A stretch of DNA of 64,000 bases from Branchiostoma floridae (lineage: Eukaryota > Chordata > Leptocardii > Amphioxiformes > Branchiostomatidae): positions 9,061,802-9,125,801 of the forward strand of contig NC_049995.1 of the NCBI RefSeq assembly GCF_000003815.2. The letters are read 5' to 3'. Made by a program: the position numbers and the translations under genes. The notes under the pieces were generated by a model. It had not been told where the DNA came from. It made no database searches and saw only the letters and a program-made list of their open reading frames with translations. This document shows, piece after piece, positions 41,701 to 53,700 of the stretch (positions within the stretch are counted from its first letter, which is position 1; each line of letters starts with the position of its first letter).

Positions 41701-44700
41701 CTTCGGGTTTTTGGATAGAATTACGTCAGGTCACACAAATTAACAATTGTAAAATATGCCCTAAAACTTACAAAATGAGTCCAAAGGTAACTAGTAAATG
41801 TATGTATAAAGGCGTAAAGCCATGTAAAGGACCGTAAGAAAGTTACATTCCACAGAAAATCTAGCCAATAGCGCTGTGCTAGCGTGCGAACATTTGGAGT
41901 TAGGCGCCATTTTGTTAGGTTGCCGCAAGGCATGATGGGCGAACGTCATTGGAACGTCAACACGCTTTTGAGTTCATATTTCCCCTTCAGACAATGTCTA
42001 AACTTGGTTTACCCTACAAAAATGTGTTTTTTTCATATCCACTGTCTCATTAATTGAGCTGATTTCGGCTGCGCTACGTAGATTTACAACAACGCACGTA
42101 ACGCAACAGGGGTGTGATTTCGCAATGACCTATCTTGCGCATTGAATGGCGGGATATCTCAACCCACGCGCCGCCATTTTAAATGTTTTGAACGTGAATT
42201 TTTTCCGTCTTCCACCGCGAAAGACGTAAATTTCAGAGTAATTTGTGGACACAAGTTCTAAGACAAGAAGGTGAAGAGTTTATCACTCTCCAATACCGTT
42301 GTTTTAACTTAAAATTATGAAAGTAACGTCATATTCTCCGGCATACGAGCGGAGCCATGTTCGTCTTTGTTTTGGCATGCCGCCAAATTGCCGACGCACG
42401 GCTGTGCGAGTCAAGCGTACTTTTCCACATGTGCATTTAGCCACTGATTTGAACTCTTTATTAGATCAAGCATCTCACAGAAATCGCACAGTATCGGAAC
42501 ATATGATTAAAGTTTTGTAAACGGAGTTCCGTATCGTTAGAGTGGTAACCTCTATGAGCGTCTGTGTGTTATGTTTGCGTATTGGTTTTCAAAACTACAC
42601 CCCTCCCCAACCAATGCCGCTAAAGCTGGTCATATAGCCAACTTCGGACTCTAGAATAGGCCGGATAATTGGATAAAATGCCCAGACAAATAGGCGATAC
42701 AATAAAGCGGATTCCACTGTAGTATGTGTTGCACCCTTGTTTTGAAAGATATCTCAATACTTCCTGATGGTGTTTTAGGTGGAGCTTGACGTGACGTTAC
42801 CGGGGGATGGCGGGAAGGACCGCCACTTCAAAGTGTCGATGAAGTGGGTGGGGAAGGTGAGCCTGTACGCGCTGGAACAGGCGCTGGAGGGACGACTGGC
42901 CACCGTCCCGTTCGAGGCTATCCAGGCGCTGGACGTGGTCATGAGACATCTTCCATCCATGACGTAAGAACGTTTGTTTGGCATAGCTGGTAAACTGCTT
43001 TGGTGTGTATCATTTGATACCAGTTTTGTACAGTTAATGGAGTGAAACTTAAAAAAGATTTGTCCTCAACTAAAGTCAGTTATTCAATGTATTAACTATT
43101 AGTAACTAATACCTCATTACCTTGATACTTTACGTTTAGGATTGCATCATAAGCAACACCACCTATGCTGCAGTTCAGTAGCATAGACTCTTACCACAAT
43201 TATGCACCTTAGGAGGTACAAAAAAACTAAAATGTTCAGGAAATCATGGCTATTAAATGTTTTTTTGTTGTTTTTTTGCTTGCAGTTTAACTCAATGTGT
43301 GTAAAAAAAGAAAGCAGTTCTATTCTGTAATATCTTTTCATGCCATGGTGATTTGGATCATAACACTGTAATACAAAATTCTCAGCTTCCAAAAATTGAC
43401 CAGTGCTTTTCCATCTTGTCACAGGTATACTCCCGTGGGGAGATCCTTCTTCTCGTCCCCCGAGGGCTACAGTCACCCCCTGGGTGGGGGGCGCGAGGTG
43501 TGGTTCGGCTTCCATCAGAGCGTCAGACCCTCCCAGTGGAAAATGATGCTCAACATTGACGGTAATCTACACAGTCCTTGTTTCTGTATCTTAGTATTGT
43601 AATGCCAAAGTGACAAGCATTTGCTAGAAAACGCAGTGTATTTCTCGCTATATCTTTTCGAAATACATCCTAAAATATGTCCCAAATGTATGTTTTGTGT
43701 AAATGATTGTATTTCATTGATATGCAAATAGATGTTTTGTGTCTTTTGATCTCCTGTACTGTCGCTCTACAGTGGATGTGACTAGTATATGGAAAATGAT
43801 AATTTGCTAATGCTGCTGAAAACTCTATTTCTATGAAAAGAACAACAGAACAAACAATATTTCTCCATGAACCCTTTATTGACCCTATGAGTAGGTCACT
43901 CCGATATCTGTCAGCTGTTATCACTAGGTTGATAAATTACTGATTCTGTCAACTTTAAACTTGACTACCTGTCACTATGGCAACACTGATTCTCTCTTCC
44001 TGTCACTCTGGCAACTCTGACCTTCTCTTCCTATCACTCTGGCAATTCTGACCTTCACTTCCTGTCACTCTGGCAACTATGAACTTCTTATCCTCTCTTC
44101 CTGTCACTCTGACAACTCTTACCTTGTCTTCCTGTCACTGTCAACTCTGACCTTCACTTCCTGTCATTGTGACAACTCTTACATGTACCTTCACTTACTG
44201 TTATTTGCAGTGACTGTGACTTGCATATTGAAAATAAAATGTGAAATACAAACAAAATGCAGTTACACAGAAAACAATATCTCCCATTTTCATTTTGTAA
44301 ATTTGGTGACGAAAATGTTTTTCTTCGTTTTAGTTTCTGCCACTGCGTTCTACAAGGCCCAGCCAGTGATAGAGTTCATGTGCGAGGTGCTGGATGTGAG
44401 AGACATCCACGACCAACGGCGACCCCTCACCGACTCGCAAAGGGTCAAGTTCACCAAGGAGATCAAAGGTCAGAGGTCATATCTGCAAATTAGATGTGAA
44501 TGATTTTTTTTACAGTATTCTGTTTGATGTTTTTGATATACAGCCAAACCTGATTGTTCAACCACCTCTATCTGATAACCAACTTGTAGTAATTTGCCTT
44601 TTTACAACCCTTTACCCAGCATATAACTGTAAATAGTAGTGGCAACAGTAGTACCCAGTATTTTATTACAACATATTTTTTTCAGTCTACCTTAAGAACA

Positions 44701-47700
44701 GATACCTTATCTAAAGGCTGCATTTTATAAACATTAGGTGTGTCACTCTACATATAGAAAATAATGTTAACTTGAAAATATGTATGTACAAAATGTGTAT
44801 GTGTATGTGTATAATCATGAGTGATGTTATTTGTACTTCAGGGCTGAAAGTGGAGATCACACACTGCGGACAGATGAAGCGAAAGTACCGCGTATGTAAC
44901 GTGACACGCAGACCAGCGCAGACACAGACGTACGTACAACTCTTCCAGAAGATGACTCTGATCAATTGAACATTTATCTTTAGCAAGTACCGCTGAATTT
45001 GAAATCTTTTTGCAGTGTTGAAAGCTTACTGTGAATTCATTTACTTTCATGGGGACTTCATATTGTTTCATGGTTGATTCTTTAGTACTGTATCACAACC
45101 TTGTCACAAACTCTTAGAGTAGGGGGCTAATATATGAAAGTAGCAGGCAAGGCGCGCAGCAGAAAGGCGCCTGTGGAAAGGCGCGTAGCGGCTTGCGGCG
45201 AGCCACGAAGTTTTTGAAATTTAGACCCCTAAATATGGTTTGGGGGTGTATTTTGGGTAACTTTTATTGTTATGTTTAAACTTTGAATTGACAAAAAAAT
45301 CCTGAATTTCAAAAAAATTTGGCATAGGTTCCCCGCTATGACCCCTAACCGGCTGCTGCCTTGTTTTGACAAGGCTGTATCAATGCCTTTAGAATGCATA
45401 TTCGTAATGTAAAAACGTCACAATGAAAATAATGAAACTGAACGGTTCACTTCATTTTTTGTTGTATGTTGTAATAGGTTCCCTCTTCAGTTGGAGGATG
45501 GAAGAACTGTGGAGTGCACTGTCGCAAAATACTTCTTGGAGAGGCACAAGAGGAGGCTGGAGTGAGTTTTCCCATAGATGAAATACTGTTTTCTGCTACC
45601 TTAGCTATATACAGCATTATGTCATACCTGTGACGCGAAAACGTTCGATACGGGTGTTCCGGGCCGTAACTTCCGTATCAGACCGGTTCGAAAGGCGTAT
45701 CACACAGGCACCATTCGAATAAATCAAACTGTTTCGATTGGCAATTCGAATACCTGATTCGGACGTTGAAACATTGCTGTTGCAACACTTTTTTGTTCGA
45801 GGGTACCAAATTTGTTCAACTTCTGGCGCATTTCGCATCAAAACATGGGTTTTCTCAGGTGGGTATGACATAAATAAAATACAACACGGTGTATTCCATA
45901 TCACCCAAGGTATCAGCCCGACCGAGGGTCGGATCGCCCGACAGCCTATATTTAACAGTGTTGTTTTCTAAATATGTGTAAAAGATACTGATGATATTTT
46001 CCCTCCCAGGTTTCCTCACCTGCCGTGTCTACAGGTGGGACAAGAACAGAAACACACCTACCTGCCACTCGAGGTGAGGTGCAACCACCTGTTTGATCAT
46101 TCTCCTACAGCAGACATGAATTCCGTCATAGAAACTCTTTTATTCACCTCTGCATTTTTGGGCAGCTCGAGTCAGTATTGACCCGCCTGCTCTGAATATA
46201 ATGAGAATCCTTATTTGATCACAAGCCAATCACCATCTGCACTGAGATTTCAAATGACCAACATGGCGGACATGCATGCTGACAAAATTGTTCTTCTTTA
46301 GTGAGAGAATGATTTATTCAAACTTGTTTTTGGTTAGTATATGATGAGGCCTACTCACAGATACTACAGATCTCAAATTTGGTACCATATCAACAAGTTT
46401 GACACAGAAATGGACATTAAGCTGCCCTGGCGCGCTGTGATGGTCATATCAGTAATGAATATTAATGAGCTTGCCTTATTTAGAACAACATTTCAAGGTT
46501 ACAAAAACATGAACTCATGTCGCCCCCCTCCCCTTACAGGTGTGCAACATCGTTGCTGGCCAGCGCTGTATCAAGAAGCTGACGGACATGCAGACATCCA
46601 CCATGATCAAGGTTTCTCAAATAAGTTGTCCTCTACCCGTGCCATCACTGCAGGGCCTGGACTGTGGCGCACAAAACACTCTCCGCAAAACTCCTCGTTT
46701 TTCCCGGCTTTCGTTTTTTGTTTGTGCTTGGCTACTGCAAGATACAAGAAAAGTCTGGCTCTACTAAGCTGCATCCATTTGTAACATTGTCACATCTGCC
46801 TTCACATAAATTGCATTTCACAAGAAAAGTAGAAATAATTTTTGGCGACGCCTTAGGGGTGGGCCCAATGGTTATATTTATAGAGGCTGCATCAGAAAGA
46901 ATTGCATACTTTTTGAATACTCATTTAAGTAGGAAAAGAAGTGAAATGGCCAAATTTAGAAGACATAATGTGGTAAGGAAACATTGACTGAAACAAAAAA
47001 AAATTTGTAATTTATTCACAAGAAAATTTCTTGCATTGAACATATTATACCTGAAACGTCAATGTAAAAACATTGTATGAAGATATGCACTACTGGTGGT
47101 GACTATTCTGACTGAAAGAGCTGTTCAGTGATGCCTGGTGTAGAACCAACTTACTTGGGTACTGCTAGATCAGTGCAAAGCATGTCATTGTGGTATGTGT
47201 GTCGCATGGTGGTTCACGGCAAGCTTGTGTTGTAGTGTGCATTAACAGACTCGCTAATTAAGCTTGCACTTCATAATACAGCACTTCAAACTTGATTGGG
47301 CAAGAGTGTAGCATCATACTATAAGAAACGAATGCACGTTTTTGTTGTAAGCTGACAGCTTTAACGATGTTTAATGTTTTTCTGCTGTTGAAAAAAAAAA
47401 AAGAAGAAAAAGCTACTGTTCCATAAAGTAGTAGGTTTGTGTATGCTTTAGTCACATGATCTGTGTTAGACCCCTGATTAGCCAGGCTATTGCCATGGTA
47501 ACAGTGTGAGGAGAGTGTTGTTGATGTTTGTTTGTTTGTCCAGGCCACTGCCAGGTCAGCTCCGGACAGGGAACGAGAGATTATCAGACTGGTAGGTTTG
47601 CAAAACGTTTTCCTTCTTATATTGTGTTCTACATTTAGAGTATTTAGAGCTATTCTGCATTGAGGTGTTCAGTGGTTTTAAGCTTGCTATAGTCACAAAC

Positions 47701-50700
47701 TGTATAGTAATGGAAACACCAGTGGTTTTAACTTAAGTTCTGCATGAAGGGAAAACTGCAAAAATTAAACCACTGCAAGAATAGCAATATACAAAAAACT
47801 TTCATTCCCATTTTACAATAATGCACAGTGAATCTATTTCAGCTTCATACAAAGAGACTATACTATTTTGTTTACATGTACCAAGATTGTAAATTCTGTA
47901 TATTTTCAACCTGCTCAAATATCAACAGGTTATACTGTAAATTCAGTTATTTTTGTGAAGACATGATTTTGCAATAATAGTAAGGTTTTCCACTGTTTTA
48001 ATCTCACAGTTTAAAATATTCTGTACTGCAATGGTAATACAATTGAAATTTATATTGGTTGTCGGTAACTGTACATTTTAGTAAAATCACTCACATTTTT
48101 TCAAGTGTTACAATACACCAAAATTTTAAAGTCCTAAGACCAGGGTTGTAGCCAGCCTGAAATCATTTTCAGTCCCCTTGATTTTGAATGGGAATCCTAT
48201 CGAGCACCGAAGGCATGGCGTGACGTTGCACGTCATTTCTAGGGGGTCTGGGTCTCAGAAAATTTTTAAATCAAGACCATCTGAAACACAAGAATTCCTG
48301 CATTTTGAGGTGCAAATTTTGCTTGTAGACTTAGCTGTTCAATGGCATCTGTTTTGGTGAAGGAGAACACATGGGTTTAAGTTTTTTTTATATCTTTACA
48401 TATCAATTTTTGTCTGTCCCAGGGGACAGAATGGGGCAAAATTTTTTTAGTCCCCAGCTGCAAAATTCCTTCAAAGGACTGAAGGACAGGTGCTGGCTAT
48501 AACCCTGCTTAAGACTTCACCAGTACAAGTTTCAACACTTACACATGTGAGAAACCATGAGAAAGATGAACAAAGTTTGGACATTTTGTGTCCCTTTCTT
48601 CGCTACAGATGCAGCGCGCCAACTTCAACGCGGACCCCTACGTCCGAGACTTCGGAATCAGCATCTCTAACGACATGGCGGAAGTGGAAGGCCGCGTACT
48701 CGACCCTCCCATGCTTCAGTATGGAGGACGGGTAAACAATGTAAAGCATATTTAGGCCAGGTCCATTCAGCTGGGTGTATAACAGACTCTACAAGGCTCT
48801 TTATTTTCGCTAAATACAAAAGTTGCTGCTTCGCATGGCCAAGTGATTTGATGTCTGCATTTATCTAGATATAAATTCCAAACATTATACTGCAAGGCTT
48901 TTTGCAAAATTATTCTTAAGAATGGGGGAGGGGGGCAAGGTTTCTATTTGTTGTTGGTGCTAGGCGTTAAGCTAGCAAGGGCGAGGCTTTTAGCTAGCAA
49001 GAATTTAAGGCACCATATATTTAAAAAAAACAAATAACAAAATTTGACACTCACAAACAAACAACCTATCAGCTTTTTAAACACCAAAGTTGTAAACTTG
49101 TAGACCAGTTATTTTTTGTGGGAATTCGTAGTCTCTTTTTGACGGTCAGTCAGTTTTCTGGGTTGTCCCGATTTGAGTCACCTGAGTTGTGTCTGTTATA
49201 CGACCAGTTGAATTGATCTTGCTGACGGCTAAGATAATGTGTGAACTTAGTTTGGTTTGAGAGTTTGACTTAAGACAAAGTTTGGTGTGATATCTCTGAA
49301 ATAAGTTTGAACATTATGTTGCTGAAAGTACATTATATCTTTGATCTAAAAAGGAGAAAAAGATAAAACTGCATGTAACTAACAACATGAATGTGTAGTT
49401 CTGTAGAAGTCTATTTGATTTTAGGAGTTAAAGTCTTCGTAACAGATACAGGATGATGTTATGAAATTTTTTAAAGCTTAGAATTACAGATTTAACAACA
49501 AAACTTAACAACATAGATTTTTTTTAATAGGCTCCCAAACAATGAGGGGGATGGAAAAAAATCTGGTATCAAATTGAAAGTCAACATGCTACAGCTTTTA
49601 TAATTGGTTGCTTGAAAATGTTTTAATTATTTCTTTTCGTCGCTTCAGATAAGCACAAGTCATTCAGGAAATTTGCTTCTAGTCGTAGAAGAAATCTGGA
49701 CCAAAAGCTGAATGTTTATTTGTTTGCTTATTTTGATAGACACGTGCCACCGTGGTGCCAAACCAAGGTGTGTGGGACATGAGAGGAAAGCAGTTCCACA
49801 CGGGCATAGAGATCCGCGTCTGGGCCATGGCCTGCTTCGCACTGCAGAGGCAATGTAGCGAGCAGGCTCTCAGGTAAGGAGCGGTCGTCTTGTGATTTTT
49901 CCTACGACGTTACATTTTGTGTTATGTTTGAATGCCTTTTATGTTTGCCCGTTAGCTTGTCTGCATCTGCATGATTTATTCTCCATATGCTATGTTATTT
50001 TCACTGCAAAGTGGCAGAATGTAAAGGTCAAGGTGGCAGGAAGTTAAGTTCAGAGTTGACAGAATTTGCAGTGATAAATGTCAGAGTAACAGGATGTTAA
50101 GTTTAGAGTTCACAGAACTTGTAGTAGTAAAGGTAAGAGTAACATGAAGTGTAGTTCAGAGCTGCCAGAATTTGTAGTGTTAAAGGTCTGACTGACAGGA
50201 TGTGAAGTTCAGAGTTGCCAGAATTAGTAGTGTTAACTAGTACATGTACATTTAATACATGACATTGTACAAAATTTTGTTGTGTTTTGCTTCTCTGTGG
50301 TAACGAGAGAGAAAAGGCACCAAACCAAATTGATTGGTGACTACATGTAAGTGTTCAAGATGTGCTGCCTTGTCTCCAGTATTCTTTTTAAATCGAGAAC
50401 ACCTTTTGTTTTGTAGAAATTTCACCCAACAGCTCCAGAGGATCTCCAACGACGCCGGCATGCCGATCGTGGGCCAGCCGTGCTTCTGTAAGTACGCGAC
50501 GGGCGCGGACCAGGTGGAGAAAATGTTCCAGTATCTCAAGAACACCTTTCAGGGGCTGCAGCTCATCCTGGTGGTCCTGCCGGGCAAAACACCTGTCTAT
50601 GGTAAGGACCTGTCTCTTTGACCTTTGAATAATTTCATTATTGAATGATACTCATAATAATAATAATAATAATATCAGGTGTATTTGCAGCCAGTAGGTA

Positions 50701-53700
50701 CCCAATGTGTTGAGTGATGAGGCTGTTAAATGTGGTCGAGGCACCTCCTCGAGCACAGGACCCCCGTTTTACGTCCCTCATGGAAGACGATTTCGTGGAA
50801 AGCTTCGTGAGGCTACAGCAAATATAACTGCTGACATTTCAAGGACTGTCTGTCCCCTTTTTCAGTAAAATAATGACTGGTTCAGGGGAAGGATATTGCA
50901 GGTGCATCTACATGTATGTCTGTTGGAATACTTTTTTTTCACCAAGTATTTTATGTTTCCCTCTTGGAAGCATTACGTCTAGCGTAGATTCACACAGTAT
51001 CAACACACAAGATATGGTTTGGCAGGAATATTATATTAGTTTTAATGTGGCTGACTCGGAAATAAGGTTACGAATGTCCGAGCAAGGAAGTAGTTAAAGC
51101 GACTGTCAGAGAGATCCTGCTATCTTTGACTTCCACTGTTAGTACTGTATTACATAATTAGCATATTCTTCCCTCCACCTGCGGGCACAAACAAATCCGT
51201 AATGTCCCTGCATGCGTCCAACCTAAAATCCGTTCTCACATTGTTAGCAGTGACACCTAGGTGCAGTACCAAGTGTTACCAGTCATTATTGCCCTGAAGA
51301 AGTTTGACAGTCATGTTGTTGAGTACGTATTACGTCATAACACATGATAAAGCTAGGGCTATGGGGTTAAGAAATTCACAAAAACTGTAGATATGTCACA
51401 GAGGTATGATATATTCGATTTCTTGCGTTTTTAGCGGAGGTAAAGCGCGTGGGAGACACCATGTTGGGCGTGGCCACGCAGTGCGTACAGGTAAAGAACG
51501 TGATCAAGACGTCGCCCCAAACCCTGTCCAACCTGTGCCTGAAGATCAACGTCAAACTGGGAGGGGTCAACAACATCCTGGTCCCACACATACGGTGAGC
51601 TAACCTTCAGGTCAAAGTTCATAGTTCATCACTGATAGGTCAACTTAACAAAGTAATAGGCTTGCATTCTGATGTAGTTGGATTTGAATGAAATATCGAA
51701 TAACCTGAATTTCACAGCTAGATTTTGTGTAAACATATTGCTTGTGTTTTTTGTTATCAAGTACAGTCACTTAGTTTCATTTAGTGAAGTACCTTGCCCT
51801 TAAAGTATATGACATTGTATTTTCAGAATTTTGTTCCTCAAAAAGTTTTTTCAATGTAGTTTTTTCAATTAAGGAAGATGACAAGTTACACAATTTGTAA
51901 AATATTGTTGCGATGATGTCTTGTTTGAAAAAGTACTGTATAAATTTGTTTTTCTTTTACAACAAAAAATAAGGAACAAAATAAGTTCAAGTTTTCATAT
52001 GGGTCCATTTCAGCATCATGACAACAAATCCTCAAAATTCATTATGACGTTTTCAGAGCTTGTAAGAAATGTTTTTTTATGAAATGAGTTTGAAGTTTGG
52101 ACCATTTTTAGCCTGATAGAGCCAAGTGAAAAACATTTAAAATAGACAAATTAGAAGAACAAGTAAATATGGACCATTTTGAGCATGATAGAGCCAAGTG
52201 AAAAACATTTGAAATAGAAAATACTATTGACAAATCAGAACATTTAGACAAATCAGAAAAAGAATTGAATTTTTCCGATTTTGACGATGTTTGTCTGTTT
52301 AGGCTTTTGAGCCTTTGCCAAATCTTTTCAAGAAATGATGAATGGAAAAATCAGAACAAGTGAATTTTGTCCATTTTGAGCATGATGGAGGCATTGAATC
52401 AAGTGAGAAAAAAAATTCAAACAAAATATGTTGACAAATCAGTAAAAACATTTTTAGACAAATCAGAAAAACCCAGACAAATCAGAAGAAGTGCATTTTG
52501 AGCATGTTAGAGAGTACTATAGGACAGGTTAGGTGCTAGTGGCTACATTGGAGCCTGTGCTTTCTTCACACTCAGTCCTGGAGTGTTCCGAGAGCCAGTC
52601 ATCTTCCTGGGCGCTGACGTCACGCACCCCCCAGTAGGCGATGAAAAGAAGCCTTCCATCGCTGCGGTACGTCCGGCTCAGAGCAGACCATTACATTCTC
52701 CTGAAGGGGGTTCTAAATGTGTGTTTTAGACAAGTTTGTGGCAACTCTTCTGTCCTGTCACAAACTTTTATTGTATTCTTGATCGCTGACTTTTACATTC
52801 TGTTTGGAAAATAAATTTAATTGTATTCTTGATCAATGACTTTTACGTTCTGTTTGGAAAGAAAATTTAACAAAAGAGAATTGTCAAAAACAAAAGAAAT
52901 GAAAATGGGACCCCCATCAGGCAGCGTAATGGTCCAGCCCGTCACCAGGCTTCCCCTTGTAGAGGAGTCAGCACCACCTCTCATTGTCTTTGAAACTTGT
53001 TCCGTCTCTTGCAGCCCGCGCGTATTCCTGGAGCCCGTCATTTTCATTGGAGCGGACGTGACGCACCCGCCGGCGGGAGACGGGAGAAAGCCATCCATCG
53101 CTGCTGTATGTGGGGCCTCTCTGTTAGCTAGGCTAACCCCGTTTCTGCTGTGGTTGGTAGCATGTCGTAGGAAACTGTCCTCCCTTTCCTTTGTTGCTTG
53201 TGTCCTTTCTTTTTCGTTGTCTTTTGTTTTATACCCTTCCCTGTAGAAGTTGTGTTTTTCCGTTTTTTTTCTCTTGATCTATTTGCATCTATTGTGAAAA
53301 CACTTTGCATTTGTACATAGAAATGCACATTTCAGTTTAAATCCCACACAGGGTTTTGCAACAAAACCAAGGGTAGATTATGAGTGTTGATTAATTGTTA
53401 ATTGAAATTTTCAAACAACTAGGTAGCCCAATCAACTCCGATGAATTGTTTTTCGAGGTATACACATGAACCGATTAAGTTATGCACAATGAAAATTTAA
53501 AAAGTTTATAGGAAATTTTAGCTTATCGTTCCTCAAAGCTTTCACAAAACTGTAGTTCTAAGATGGAGGCAATATCACAAGATATTCCAATGCTTAAACA
53601 TTTCGATAGAACTCAAGACATTCTGCAAATCAAAACCTCTGTCACTTCTCAATTAATTCCAAACACTGCAATCTTTTACACTTAATTCAGAACAACTCAA

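Noticed and set aside
42317-42520. 67-codon ORF inside the 1154-bp transposon
   Set aside because: No DDE or helix-turn-helix transposase signature and no continuation; considered noncoding.
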